Source: Streptoalloteichus hindustanus (GTDB lineage: Bacteria; Actinomycetota; Actinomycetes; Mycobacteriales; Pseudonocardiaceae). Taken from it: DNA of 64,000 bases. The position numbers were made by a program, and so were the translations under genes. Where the stretch lies: NCBI RefSeq assembly GCF_900129375.1, contig NZ_FQVN01000001.1, forward strand, positions 744,001-808,000, given 5' to 3'. The notes under the pieces are model-generated. The model had not been told where the DNA came from and ran no database searches. It saw nothing but the letters and a program-made list of their open reading frames with translations. Below are positions 1-8,531 of this stretch, in pieces (within the stretch, counting starts at the first letter, position 1; each line of letters opens with the position of its first letter).

Positions 1-8
1 AGCCTGCG

Positions 9-1787
9 ATGGGGCTGGACGTCTGGGCGTTGACCGGGATCGCCGCGGTCGCGGTGCTCACCTTCGGCCTCGGCGCGTGGGGCGCGCGGCGGGCCCGCAC
101 GACGTCCGACTTCCTCGTCGCCGGCCGGGTCGTCTCGGCGCGGACCAACGCCGCGGCGATCGCCGGCGAGTACCTGTCGGCCGCGTCGTTCCTCGGGGTG
201 GCCGGGCTGGTGATGCGCGACGGCGCCGACGCGCTCTGGTACCCGGTCGGCTTCACCGCCGGCTACCTGGCGTTGCTGTTGTTCGTCGCCGCGCCGCTGC
301 GCCGGTCCGGCGCCTACACGTTGCCCGACTTCGCCGAGGCCCGCCTCGGCTCGGTGGGCCTGCGGCGGCTGGCCACGATCTTCGTGGCGTTGATCGGGTG
401 GCTCTACCTCGTCCCGCAGCTGCAGGGCGCGGGGCTCACCCTGAGCACGGTCACCCACCTGCCGCCGTGGTCCGGCGCGTTGCTGGTGGCCGGGCTCGTG
501 GTGGTGAACATCCTGTTCGGGGGGATGCGGGCGGTCACGCTGGTCCAGGCGGTCCAGTACTGGATCAAACTCACCGCGATCGGGCTGCCGGCCTTCTTCC
601 TCTGCCTCGCCTTCCTCGGCGACCGCGCTCCGGCGCAGCCCGCCCTGACCGACCCGCTGCCGCCGGTCTTCACCACCGACACCACCGTCGAGGTGCGCAC
701 GAGCGTGCTGCTCACCGTCGCGGAGCCGGTGCGGCTGGAGGCGAGGGGGAGGGTCAACCGGCAGGCCGCGAACGGTCCCGTGTACTGGGGGCCGGGCACC
801 CAGGAGGTGACCGCCGGCACCCAGCTCCGGTTCCCCGCTGGCGCGCCGGTGCCGGTCGTGATCGGGTCGCCGCCCGACAACGCGAGCTGGCTCCGACCGC
901 TCTACGGCGACGAGTGGCCGCTGTTCCGCACCTACTCGCTGATCTTCGCGACGTTCCTGGGCACGATGGGCCTGCCGCACGTGCTGGTCCGCTTCTACAC
1001 CAACCCGGACGGGCGGCAGGCCAGGCAGACCACCCTGTTCGTGCTGGTGCTGCTCGGGCTGTTCTACCTGTTCCCGACGATCATCGGGGCGCTGTCCCGG
1101 CTGTACGTGCCGAAGTTGCTGGTCACCGGCACCACCGACGCGGCGGTGCTGTTGCTGCCGACGGCGGTGCTGGACAACTGCTTCGGCCGGCTGCTGGCCG
1201 CGCTCACCACCGCGGGCGCGTTCGCCGCGTTCCTGTCCACCTCGGCCGGGCTGGTGATGAGCGTGGCCGGGGTGTTGTCGACCGACGTGCTTCGGGGCCG
1301 GGTGCGGGACATCCGCGTTGGCACGGTGATCGCCGGCCTGGTGCCGTTGACCGCCACCGTGATCGCCGGCTCGCTGGACGTCTCGCAGAGCGTGGGGCTG
1401 GCCTTCGCCACCGCCGCCTCCACCTTCTGCCCGTTGCTCGTGCTGGGGATCTGGTGGCGGGGGCTGACCGCCCCGGGCGCCGCGGTCGGCCTGGTGGTGG
1501 GCGGTGGGCTCGCGTTGTTCTCCACCGTGGCGACCGTGGTGGCGGCCACCGACGGCGGCTGGGCGGGGCCGTTGCTCACCCAGCCCGCCGCGGTCACCGT
1601 GCCCGCCGCGTTCCTCACCATGGTGGTGGTCAGCAAGATCACCCGGCGGCGGGTGCCGCCGGACGTCTCCCGCACGATGCTGCGGATGCACGCCCCGGAC
1701 CGGCTGGGCTTCGGGCAGGACCGCGACGTCCCGCGGGGCGACGTGGCGGAGCGGGCCAGGATCGCGGAGGGCCGAGGGGCGCGGTGA
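9..1787 (+). CDS. Sodium:solute symporter (cation/acetate symporter-like)
   Basis: Membrane carrier of the SSS family, related to acetate permease ActP; it probably couples uptake of acetate or a similar short carboxylate to Na+. 592 aa, with hydrophobic segments throughout, an N-terminal ARTTSDFLVAGR stretch and the family motif GEYLSAASFLG near residue 55. About residues 205-300 form a long polar insertion rich in Val/Thr/Pro, absent from the paralogue at 2519-4087 and probably extracytoplasmic. The ATG at 9 fits the usual family N-terminus, but only 8 upstream bases are visible, so the RBS and any upstream operon partner cannot be judged. The substrate is inferred from the family. Confidence 0.85.
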   Translation: MGLDVWALTGIAAVAVLTFGLGAWGARRARTTSDFLVAGRVVSARTNAAAIAGEYLSAASFLGVAGLVMRDGADALWYPVGFTAGYLALLLFVAAPLRRSGAYTLPDFAEARLGSVGLRRLATIFVALIGWLYLVPQLQGAGLTLSTVTHLPPWSGALLVAGLVVVNILFGGMRAVTLVQAVQYWIKLTAIGLPAFFLCLAFLGDRAPAQPALTDPLPPVFTTDTTVEVRTSVLLTVAEPVRLEARGRVNRQAANGPVYWGPGTQEVTAGTQLRFPAGAPVPVVIGSPPDNASWLRPLYGDEWPLFRTYSLIFATFLGTMGLPHVLVRFYTNPDGRQARQTTLFVLVLLGLFYLFPTIIGALSRLYVPKLLVTGTTDAAVLLLPTAVLDNCFGRLLAALTTAGAFAAFLSTSAGLVMSVAGVLSTDVLRGRVRDIRVGTVIAGLVPLTATVIAGSLDVSQSVGLAFATAASTFCPLLVLGIWWRGLTAPGAAVGLVVGGGLALFSTVATVVAATDGGWAGPLLTQPAAVTVPAAFLTMVVVSKITRRRVPPDVSRTMLRMHAPDRLGFGQDRDVPRGDVAERARIAEGRGAR

Positions 1788-2021
1788 CCCCGCCGCGCGG
1801 GCCGTACGCGGTCGCGCGCCGACGGACACCGCCGAACGGGGCCGATCACCGGTGACAGCGCGTGGATGGCCGGGCTGAACGGGTGAGGCCGCGCCGGGCA
1901 AACGGCCCAACCCACGCCACGGTCCGTTCGTCGTGCTGGGCGGACCGTTCGCCGATTCGGCCGACCCGGGTGGCAATTGCCCCCCAATCGGAGGCTTACG
2001 GGGTGAGCTGCGTCTCCTTAC

Positions 2022-2035
2022 GGTCTCGCGAGACC
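2022..2035. promoter_or_regulatory. Palindrome upstream of the DUF485/symporter operon
   Basis: GGTCTCGCGAGACC is a perfect 14-bp palindrome 38 bp before the DUF485 start. A second palindrome, TCACCGGTGA, lies at 1846-1855. The rest of the gap (1788-2072) contains no gene I can support. The palindrome is a plausible operator for carbon-source control of the acetate operon, but no known regulator consensus was recognised, so the function is inference. Confidence 0.35.
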
Positions 2036-2072
2036 TCTTTCCTGACGAGGCACGCGGCTCTGGGAGGCCGGA

Positions 2073-2522
2073 GTGAGCATGACTGAACGCCCCAGCGGGC
2101 AACCGTCCGACGCCGGGACCTGGCTGGCGGTCCAGTCCGGAGCGCAGTTCCGCGAACTGCGACGAAGACTGCGGCGCTTCGTCTTCCCGATGACGGCCCT
2201 GTTCCTCGCCTGGTACCTGCTGTACGTGCTGCTGGCCGACTACGCGCACGAGTTCATGAGCACCAGGGTGGTGGGCAACGTCAACGTCGGCCTGGTGCTC
2301 GGGCTGCTGCAGTTCGTCTCCACGTTCGCGATCACCATGCTCTACGTGCGGCACGCCGGCCGTCGGCTGGACCCGCTGGCCGCCGAGATCCGGGAGCGGG
2401 TCGAGGCCGGCGGGGAGCCGGCACCCCCACCCGGTTCGACCCAGCCCGGTTCGACTCAGCCCGGTCCGACCCAGCCCGGTCCGACCCAGCCCCGCCCGAC
2501 CGACGGAGGGGCGACGCGATGA
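2073..2522 (+). CDS. DUF485 family inner-membrane protein
   Basis: Small membrane protein that usually precedes ActP-type symporters. 149 aa; two predicted membrane helices (about residues 38-60 and 72-96: FPMTALFLAWYLLYVLL and VGLVLGLLQFVSTFAITML) follow a basic LRRRLRRFVFP segment typical of DUF485. The GTG start has GGGAGG 6 nt upstream at 2062-2067. The C-terminus (from about residue 118) is a Pro/Gly/Thr/Gln repeat encoded by 15-bp DNA repeats and not expected in the family. The stop overlaps the next ATG by 4 nt (ATGA at 2519-2522), so the two are translationally coupled. Its exact role beside the symporter is unknown; assembly or regulation is the usual guess. Confidence 0.85.
   Translation: MSMTERPSGQPSDAGTWLAVQSGAQFRELRRRLRRFVFPMTALFLAWYLLYVLLADYAHEFMSTRVVGNVNVGLVLGLLQFVSTFAITMLYVRHAGRRLDPLAAEIRERVEAGGEPAPPPGSTQPGSTQPGPTQPGPTQPRPTDGGATR
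2430..2504 (+). repeat. 15-bp tandem repeat coding P-G-(S/P)-T-Q
   Basis: Four near-perfect copies of CCCGGTTCGACCCAG (2430, 2445, 2460, 2475) plus a degenerate fifth. The copies differ at one or two bases (TTC/TCC and ACC/ACT). They are in frame and encode the pentapeptide PG(S/P)TQ at the tail of the DUF485 protein. The multiple-of-three unit means copy-number change would not break the frame. Confidence 0.85.
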
Positions 2523-4087
2523 CGTTGGCGCAGGCGGGCGGCAACCCCGCGCTCAACATCGGGATCTTCGCCCTCTTCGTGGCCATCACGATGGTGATCG
2601 TGTTCCGGGCCAGCCGGAACACCAGGACCGCCGCCGACTACTACGCGGCGGGGCACGCGTTCACCGGCCCGCAGAACGGCATCGCCATCTCCGGCGACTA
2701 CCTGTCGGCCGCCTCGTTCCTCGGCATCGCCGGCGCCATCGCGATCAACGGCTACGACGGGTTCCTCTACTCGATCGGGTTCCTGGTGGCGTGGCTCGTG
2801 GCGTTGCTGCTGGTCGCGGAGCTGTTGCGCAACACCGGCCGATACACGATGGCCGACGTGCTCAGCTTCCGGATGCGGCAGAAGCCCGTCCGGATGGCCG
2901 CCGCCATCTCCACGCTGGCGGTGTCGTTCTTCTACCTGCTCGCCCAGATGGCCGGGGCCGGCGGCCTGATCGCGTTGCTGCTCGGGGTGACCAGCCGGAC
3001 CGGCCAGGCCGTGGTGATCGCGGTCGTCGGCCTGCTGATGATCCTGTACGTGCTGGTCGGCGGGATGCGCGGCACCACGTGGGTGCAGATCATCAAGGCG
3101 GTGCTGCTGGTCTCCGGCGCGGCCGTGATGACGGTCTGGGTGCTGGGCCGGTTCGGCCTCAACCTGTCCGGGCTGCTCGGCGCGGCGGTGGAGCGCGGGG
3201 GACCGGAGGGCGCCGCCCTGCTCGACCCCGGCAAACAGTACGGGCTGAGCGGGTTGACCCGGCTGGACTTCCTGTCGCTGGCACTGGCCCTGGTGCTGGG
3301 CACCGCCGGGCTGCCGCACATCCTCATGCGCTTCTACACCGTGCCCACGGCGCGGGAGGCCCGCCGCTCGGTGGTGTGGGCGATCTGGCTGATCGGGCTG
3401 TTCTACCTGTTCACGCTGGTGCTCGGGTACGGAGCCGCCGCGCTGGTCGGGCCGGAGGCGATCCGCGCCGCGCCCGGCGGCGTCAACTCGGCGGCGCCCC
3501 TGCTCGCCGCGGAGCTGGGCGGGCCGTTGCTGCTCGGGCTCATCGCCGCGGTCGCGTTCGCCACGATCCTGGCGGTGGTCGCCGGGCTGACCATCACCGC
3601 GTCCGCGTCGTTCGCCCACGACATCTATGCCAACGTGATCAAGGACGGCGCCGCCGACGACCGCGCCCAGGAGGTCAGGGTGGCCAGGGTGACGGCGGTG
3701 GTGATCGGCCTGGTCTCGATCCTGGGCGGCATCGTGGCCAACGGCCAGAACGTCGCGTTCCTGGTGGCGTTGGCGTTCGCGGTGGCCGCTTCGGCGAACC
3801 TGCCGACCATCCTGTACTCGCTGTTCTGGCGCAGGTTCAACACCTCCGGCGCGCTGTGGAGCATCTACGGCGGGCTGGCGGTGACCGTGCTGCTGATCGT
3901 CTTCTCACCGGCCGTGTCCGGCAACGCCAGGGCGATGTTCCCCGGCGCGGACTTCGACTTCTTCCCGCTGTCCAACCCGGGCATCGTCTCGATCCCGCTG
4001 TCGTTCCTGTTCGGCTTCCTGGGCACCGTCCTGGCCAGGGAACCGGCCGACCCCGCCCGGTACGCCGGATGGAGGTCCGCGCGCTGA
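2519..4087 (+). CDS. Cation/acetate symporter (SSS family)
   Basis: 522-aa sodium:solute symporter, closer to canonical ActP/MctC than the gene at 9-1787. It shows GDYLSAASFLGIAG near residue 59, a VGGMRGTTWVQIIKA motif near 181 and GTAGLPHILMRFYTVP near 261, all typical of the acetate/pyruvate branch. About 13 hydrophobic segments are visible. It overlaps the DUF485 gene by 4 nt and is probably cotranscribed with it. The gene ends 24 bp before the convergent serine hydrolase, leaving no room for a separate large terminator. Acetate (perhaps propionate or pyruvate) uptake is inferred from the family. Confidence 0.9.
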   Translation: MTLAQAGGNPALNIGIFALFVAITMVIVFRASRNTRTAADYYAAGHAFTGPQNGIAISGDYLSAASFLGIAGAIAINGYDGFLYSIGFLVAWLVALLLVAELLRNTGRYTMADVLSFRMRQKPVRMAAAISTLAVSFFYLLAQMAGAGGLIALLLGVTSRTGQAVVIAVVGLLMILYVLVGGMRGTTWVQIIKAVLLVSGAAVMTVWVLGRFGLNLSGLLGAAVERGGPEGAALLDPGKQYGLSGLTRLDFLSLALALVLGTAGLPHILMRFYTVPTAREARRSVVWAIWLIGLFYLFTLVLGYGAAALVGPEAIRAAPGGVNSAAPLLAAELGGPLLLGLIAAVAFATILAVVAGLTITASASFAHDIYANVIKDGAADDRAQEVRVARVTAVVIGLVSILGGIVANGQNVAFLVALAFAVAASANLPTILYSLFWRRFNTSGALWSIYGGLAVTVLLIVFSPAVSGNARAMFPGADFDFFPLSNPGIVSIPLSFLFGFLGTVLAREPADPARYAGWRSAR

Positions 4088-4111
4088 CCGGCGCCGGCGC
4101 GGAGAAGGCGG

Positions 4112-5098
4112 TCACTCACTAGCCGCCGGCCGCAGCAGGGGCGCCAGGGCCGTGGTGGCCTCGGTCGTCACCGCCCTGGCCCGGGCGTAGTTCCTGGTCG
4201 GCGAGTGCGAGCTGAGCACGACCACGATGTACCGGTCACCCTGGCCGACCACACCACTCGTGTGCAGCACCCGGTCCGGCAGGCAGCACGCCCAACCCTG
4301 CTTGATCCCCCAGGGCTGGGCGCCAGCGGCGCGGGGGATGCCGAAGTGCTGGTCGAAGCCGTCCGCGGCGCGCGCCGGGGCCGCCCGCAGGGCGCGCAGC
4401 AGGAGGTCCCGGTGGTGCGCCGGGGCCTTGTCGAGCACGTAGCGGTAGAGCACCACCATGTCGTTCGCCGTGATGATCGTGTCGCCCCAGCGGTTGGCGT
4501 CCTTCGGCGGACGGGTGCTCGCCATCCCGACCCGGGCCGCCACCCGGCGCACGATCTCCGCCCCGCCGTACTGCGACCACAGGGTGTTCGCGATCCCGTC
4601 GTCACTGCGCGCGATCATCTGGTGGAGTTGGTCGCCCTGCGCGCTGCCGAGCGCGGCCTGCTTCTGGTGGAGCACCTCCAGCGCGATCATCAGCTTCACC
4701 AGCGAGGCCGAGGTGAACCTGCGGTCGGCGCCGTGCCGCGCGGTGAACGCTCCCTGGTGCCGGTCGTAGACGGCGATGCCCAGGGTCGTCCCGGGCGCGG
4801 CCGCCCTGGCCGCGTTGACGGCCTGGTCGGCCGACACGGGCGCTTGCTTGGTGTCCGGATGATCAGTGTCCCCGGGCCGCGCGGGATCTGCCTGAGGCGC
4901 GGCGCTCGGCGCGTTCGAGGTCGCGCCGCCTCCCGGCGCGGGGGTCGGCTGGTCGGGCTCCAGCGAGGCGCCCAGGTTGCTTCCCGCGAGCGTCAGCGTG
5001 CCGGTCGCGCTCGCCGTGCCCGACACCGTGATGGTCACCAGGGACGCCACCAGCGCGCCGGCGACCAACCCCGCCAACAACAGTCGTGTGTCACCCAC
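4112..5098 (-). CDS. Exported beta-lactamase-like serine hydrolase
   Basis: Class A beta-lactamase/transpeptidase-fold protein, 328 aa. The N-terminus has a hydrophobic segment (LLLAGLVAGALVASLVTITV) and a Pro/Ala-rich linker to about residue 95, so it is secreted or membrane-anchored. Motifs in order: SLVK (SxxK nucleophile), SDD in the place of SDN, and KQG in the place of KTG. The altered second and third motifs fit the actinobacterial 'serine hydrolase' subgroup better than a true penicillinase. I chose the GTG at 5098; the frame is open further upstream to 5167, but that extension is basic and lacks an RBS. Substrate unknown; cell-wall or beta-lactam related by fold. Confidence 0.75.
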   Translation of the reverse strand: MGDTRLLLAGLVAGALVASLVTITVSGTASATGTLTLAGSNLGASLEPDQPTPAPGGGATSNAPSAAPQADPARPGDTDHPDTKQAPVSADQAVNAARAAAPGTTLGIAVYDRHQGAFTARHGADRRFTSASLVKLMIALEVLHQKQAALGSAQGDQLHQMIARSDDGIANTLWSQYGGAEIVRRVAARVGMASTRPPKDANRWGDTIITANDMVVLYRYVLDKAPAHHRDLLLRALRAAPARAADGFDQHFGIPRAAGAQPWGIKQGWACCLPDRVLHTSGVVGQGDRYIVVVLSSHSPTRNYARARAVTTEATTALAPLLRPAASE

Positions 5099-5266
5099 GC
5101 CTTTTCTCAGGCCAAAACCACCCGAAAGGATGAGTGCGTGCGCGCGCAACTTTTTGTGTTCCCGCACGTCACGCGCGCGCGGAGCGGGTGATCTGCCTCA
5201 TGCAACCTCCCGGGCGGCTCGCGCGTAGAGGGCCTGTACGCGGTGCAGCGCTGGGGGAGGGCCGAG

Positions 5267-5785
5267 GTGGCCGGACGGGACGCCGAGTTCGGCGACTACT
5301 TCGCGGCTCGGTTCGACAGCGCTCGTCGAACCGCGTACGCGATGTGCGGCGACTGGGGAGAGGCGGAGGAACTCGCGCAGAGCGCCTTCGTCAAGGTCTA
5401 CGCCCGCTGGCGGCGAATTCGCGAGGACAGCGCCGACGCCTACGTGCGCAAGGTCCTCATCCACGAGTTCCTGAACACCCGTCGACGCAGGCGGGCCAGG
5501 GAACGGGCGGTCGCCGAGCTCCCGGAGCGGGCCGACGCGAACGTCGCCGAACTGTTCCGCTCGGCGGAGAGCCGGGGACCGCTGCTGGCGGCGCTGCGCC
5601 GGCTGCCCGACCGCCAACGCGCGGTGGTGGTGTTGCGGTTCGTGCAGGACCTCTCCCTGGAGCAGGTGGCGGACGCGATGGGCTGCTCGGTCGGAACCGT
5701 GAAGAGCCAGGCGTCCCGCGGGCTGGCGCAGTTGCGCGAGGCGTACGCCGCGCTCGGCGGCGAGGACAGGCGAACGGTGGGGTGA
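5267..5785 (+). CDS. SigE-family ECF RNA polymerase sigma factor
   Basis: 172-aa extracytoplasmic-function sigma factor. Region 2 (about residues 8-75, with RTAYAMCGDWGEAEELAQ) and region 4 (about 105-165, with LPDRQRAVVVLRFVQDLSLE and the HTH QVADAMGCSVGTVKSQ) are clear. The GTG at 5267 has GGGGGAGG at 5253-5260, a better arrangement than the in-frame GTG at 5243. Its stop overlaps the ATG of the next gene (TGATG), so it is coupled to a membrane-anchored partner, as for sigma/anti-sigma pairs. Two related pairs lie at 12.3 and 14.0 kb. The regulon is unknown. Confidence 0.88.
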   Translation: MAGRDAEFGDYFAARFDSARRTAYAMCGDWGEAEELAQSAFVKVYARWRRIREDSADAYVRKVLIHEFLNTRRRRRARERAVAELPERADANVAELFRSAESRGPLLAALRRLPDRQRAVVVLRFVQDLSLEQVADAMGCSVGTVKSQASRGLAQLREAYAALGGEDRRTVG

Positions 5786-6735
5786 TGGAGATGCGGGACG
5801 AGGACCGCGAGGTGGTGGCGCGGCTGCGGGACCTCGCCTCCGGGCCGGCTCCAGGGGTGCGCACGGGTCTGGCCGAGGTGGTGGCCAGGGGGCGGCGGAG
5901 GCTGCTGTGGTCCAGGGCCGGCAGCGCGCTCGGCGCCGTGGTGGTCGTGGGCGCGCTGGGCGCAGCGGCCATCGGCTGGGGAGCTGACGACCTCGCCCGG
6001 CCACTGCCGCCCGCGGGAGGGTCCGCCAGCACGACGTCCGTCCCCGCGTTCGCTTGGCCCCGCGTCGACCTGCCGCCGCGAACGCCGTACGGAACCTGGT
6101 CGCCCGGGTGGACGGCGCCGCCCCCGCCCGACCGACCACTCGTCACCCGGGCGTGGTGTTCGAGCGACGAACGCGACGAGATCCGGCCCTTCGTCGGCTC
6201 CCGGCCGGTCGACGACCGCGAGCTGCGGGCGTTCATGGCGTCGACGCGCGCGGCGGCCGGCCCGGTCCGGGTGTCCGAACCGTCGCGCTGGGACAGCAAG
6301 GAGAGTCCCGGGTCGCTCAAACAACCGTCGTTCCGCTTCGAGGTCGACCTGACGGACGAGAAGGGCACGGGCAGCCTGGCCGTCGAGGCGTCGCGGCTGG
6401 AGGAGAGCCCGGAGCGCGCCGCCGACCGGCACGCGTTCAGCTACCGCAACTGCCAGCCGCCCCACCGCAAGGTGCTCCCCGACGGAACGGTCCTGCAGAT
6501 GTACGAGGTCGTGCCCTCGGAGCCGTTCCAGTCGCTGGTGCAGAAGGCCGCCGTGTACCGGCCCGACGGCACGTTGTTCACCCTCTCGCTGCAGAACTGG
6601 GGCAGCCCGGACGTCCGTCCCGACCGCCGGACCCCGGGCGCGGTCGATCGGTTCGGGCCCGGCCGGGCCACGCTCCCGCTCGGCGAGGCCCAGCTCGCCG
6701 CGGTCGCCGAGGGGCTGGCCCGCCGGCTGGGATAG
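5785..6735 (+). CDS. Single-pass membrane protein, putative anti-sigma partner
   Basis: 316 aa; cytosolic N-terminus (about residues 1-40) with a basic ARGRRRLLWSRA stop-transfer, one membrane helix (about 42-63), then a Pro/Ser-rich linker and a large extracytoplasmic domain containing two or three Cys. I recognise no zinc-binding HxxxCxxC motif, so it is not a classical ZAS protein. The inferred role, binding and restraining the sigma factor encoded just upstream, rests on the 1-nt overlap and on two analogous pairs later in the window. The ATG at 5785 is used because the frame continues upstream only through the sigma gene. The outer domain matches nothing I recognise. Confidence 0.65.
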   Translation: MEMRDEDREVVARLRDLASGPAPGVRTGLAEVVARGRRRLLWSRAGSALGAVVVVGALGAAAIGWGADDLARPLPPAGGSASTTSVPAFAWPRVDLPPRTPYGTWSPGWTAPPPPDRPLVTRAWCSSDERDEIRPFVGSRPVDDRELRAFMASTRAAAGPVRVSEPSRWDSKESPGSLKQPSFRFEVDLTDEKGTGSLAVEASRLEESPERAADRHAFSYRNCQPPHRKVLPDGTVLQMYEVVPSEPFQSLVQKAAVYRPDGTLFTLSLQNWGSPDVRPDRRTPGAVDRFGPGRATLPLGEAQLAAVAEGLARRLG

Positions 6736-6781
6736 GAAGGCTCACGCCGCCGCTACGGGCGGACGTGGCAGCATCGGGGGT

Positions 6782-7129
6782 GTGATGCCGATCCAGGTGC
6801 CGGAAGTGGCGGTCGACGAGGTTCCGGTGGAGCCCACCGGGGGCCAGGTGCTGCTCGACGTCCGCGAGGACGACGAGTGGCGGGCGGGGCACGCCCCGAA
6901 CGCGGTGCACATCCCGATGGGCGAGCTGATGGCGCGGCTCGGGGAGCTGCCCGAGGACGCCGACGTCTTCGTGGTGTGCCGCACCGGCGGGCGCTCGGCG
7001 CGGGTCACCGCCTACCTGAACGAGAACGGGTGGGACGCGGTGAACGTGGCCGGCGGCATGAAGGCGTGGGCCGCCACGGGCCGGCCGGTCGTCGGCGACC
7101 TCGCCGACACCGAGCCGCACATCCTGTAG
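6782..7129 (+). CDS. Rhodanese-like domain protein
   Basis: 115-aa single-domain sulfurtransferase fold. It has the CH2A-type LLDVREDDEWRAGHAPNAVH near residues 26-45 and the active-site loop VVCRTGGRS (catalytic Cys about residue 66), ending in GGMKAWAATGRPV. The start is GTG 6782 or the adjacent ATG 6785. It is 10 bp upstream of the DUF4328 gene and may be cotranscribed. Sulfane-sulfur transfer is the family activity; the physiological acceptor cannot be deduced. Confidence 0.85.
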   Translation: MMPIQVPEVAVDEVPVEPTGGQVLLDVREDDEWRAGHAPNAVHIPMGELMARLGELPEDADVFVVCRTGGRSARVTAYLNENGWDAVNVAGGMKAWAATGRPVVGDLADTEPHIL

Positions 7130-7139
7130 GCCGGGCCGG

Positions 7140-8042
7140 GTGCGACCGGGACAGCCGTGGCAGGTGGAGTGGATCGCCACTCCGCCGGCCCCGCTGCACC
7201 CCCGACAGCCGGCGCGGGTCCGGCGGCCCTACACCGGCCCGCCCTCCTACCCGGCCGTGCCGCGGTGGGGCTTCCCGCTCCTGGCGTGGCGGCGGCCGAC
7301 GGCGCTCCCGGGCCGGGGCTCGGCCGCGGTCGGCCCCGTCGAGCGGGTCCGCGCGCTCGTGCGGCTGGCGGTTCCGCTGGTGTGGCTGACGGCGGGTGGG
7401 GCCGGGCTCGGCGCGCTCGCCGAGCTGTGGCGGTACGTGCTGCTGGTGATGAGCCGCGAGAGCATGCTCTCCGCGGGCGTGGTGCGCACCGCCGAGGTGC
7501 TCGCCCAGCTCGCCGGCGTGCTGGCCCTGCTGACCGGCGCGCTGTCCGCGGTGGCACTGGTGTTGTGGCTGCTCCGGGCGCGTGAGGCGGCCTCGGCCGC
7601 GGCTGGCGTGCGTCCGGCGCGGCCGACGTGGCAGGTGCTCGTCGGCCTGCTGACGCCCGGGCTCAACCTGGTGCAGGCCGGGCAGTTGCTCACCGAGGTG
7701 GAGCACACGGCGCTGCGGCTGCCCCCTGGCCGCCGGCCCCGGCCGTCGCCGCTGCTCACCCGGTGGTGGGTGGCGTGGGCGGCCAACGGAGCTCTGGCGG
7801 CGGCCACTGTGCTGTGGGGCCTGCGGAGCAGCCTGCAGGCGCAGGCCGACACCGTGTTGCTGCACGCCCTGACCGACGCGGCGGCAGTGGTCACCGCGGT
7901 GTTCACGGTGCGCGTCGTCCGGATGGTGACCGACCTGCTCGTGCCCCCGAACCCCACCGGTCTGTCCCGGCAGCAGGTCGTGCGGGTGGTCGACGCGGAG
8001 GAGCCGCCGTTGCGCCCGCCGCACCCGTCGTCCCGGCGCTGA
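7140..8042 (+). CDS. DUF4328 multi-pass membrane protein
   Basis: 300 aa. A Pro/Arg-rich N-terminus (about 1-75) precedes four to six hydrophobic segments (from LAVPLVWLTAGGAGLGALAE near 80). The NLVQAGQLLTEVEHTALR and WWVAWAANGALAAATVLWGL blocks are typical of actinobacterial DUF4328 proteins. Function unknown. The C-terminal tail (after about 275) is polar and Pro-rich. It starts 10 bp after the rhodanese gene and ends at a repeat-rich intergenic region. Confidence 0.75.
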   Translation: MRPGQPWQVEWIATPPAPLHPRQPARVRRPYTGPPSYPAVPRWGFPLLAWRRPTALPGRGSAAVGPVERVRALVRLAVPLVWLTAGGAGLGALAELWRYVLLVMSRESMLSAGVVRTAEVLAQLAGVLALLTGALSAVALVLWLLRAREAASAAAGVRPARPTWQVLVGLLTPGLNLVQAGQLLTEVEHTALRLPPGRRPRPSPLLTRWWVAWAANGALAAATVLWGLRSSLQAQADTVLLHALTDAAAVVTAVFTVRVVRMVTDLLVPPNPTGLSRQQVVRVVDAEEPPLRPPHPSSRR

Positions 8043-8080
8043 GCGGTCCTGTCCCGGAGTCGCGGTCCTGTCCCGGAGTC
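8043..8080 (+). repeat. Perfect 19-bp direct repeat, two copies
   Basis: GCGGTCCTGTCCCGGAGTC occurs twice head to tail (8043-8061 and 8062-8080), immediately after the DUF4328 stop codon. It marks the edge of the 8043-8531 intergenic region, which also contains repeat copy A, a third DnaA-type box and a possible 20-codon ORF, and otherwise no gene I can support. Confidence 0.9.
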
Positions 8081-8103
8081 GTCGCGCCGCCCGCCGCCAC
8101 CAC

Positions 8104-8222
8104 TCCTCCGGACAGCCCCCTCCCTCCCGGGGGGGCGTCCCCCTACAAGCCTATCGAGGAAAAACACGGCGCGAAATGCGTGGGCTCCGTCCTGTGGACA
8201 AAGTGCGAGAGCCTGTGGATAA
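8104..8222. repeat. Dispersed repeat copy A with DnaA-type boxes
   Basis: Most diverged copy of a three-member family (others at 25.8 and 36.8 kb). In + orientation: a CAGCCCCC / GGGGGGCG hairpin region (8113-8137), CAAGCCTATCGAGG (8147-8160; reverse complement contains GATAGGCT), then TGTGGACAA at 8193-8201 and TGTGGATAA at 8214-8222. The latter two are reverse complements of TTGTCCACA and TTATCCACA, exact actinobacterial-type and E. coli-type DnaA boxes. A third box, TGTGGACAA, lies at 8286-8294. Located between two convergent gene ends. Confidence 0.75.
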
Positions 8223-8319
8223 CCGGACGGATTTCACCTGGGCGACGGAAGGGAATCACCCGCTTGGGTCTCTGACCTGCGAAACTGTGGACAACTCCAG
8301 CCGCAGGAGGATTAATCAC

Positions 8320-8382
8320 TTGACATCAGGGCGGTGCCGAACGCGCCGAGACTGGCCCGGAGAGACCAGCACACACGATTGA
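8320..8382 (+). CDS. Possible 20-aa small ORF
   Basis: A TTG codon 9 nt after a perfect AGGAGG (8305-8310) opens a 20-codon frame (MTSGRCRTRRDWPGETSTHD) ending at TGA 8382. The Shine-Dalgarno match is the only support; there is no homology I recognise, and the ORF lies in a repeat-bearing convergent intergenic region. Could equally be chance. Confidence 0.15.
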   Translation: MTSGRCRTRRDWPGETSTHD

Positions 8383-8531
8383 CGGACCGTCCAGCGCCGC
8401 CGTTACAGAAAATCGTGGCCGCGCATTCACGCGAAGTCGCGAAAACTCCCACGGCGGTGTGAATCGGGTAGCCCGAGAACCGCCGCGGCGCCACCTCTCC
8501 GACAACGCTCCGCAAGCCACGAGCGAACGGC

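Noticed and set aside
1064-1987. Large minus-strand ORF opposite the first symporter
   Set aside because: Arg/Pro/Ser-rich shadow translation with no start context or domain; the plus-strand SSS protein accounts for the region.
8104-8300. Chromosomal replication origin
   Set aside because: Three DnaA-type boxes are present, but there is no dnaA, dnaN, parAB or rpmH nearby, no long AT-rich unwinding region, and the same box pair occurs at two other sites. A dispersed element is more likely.
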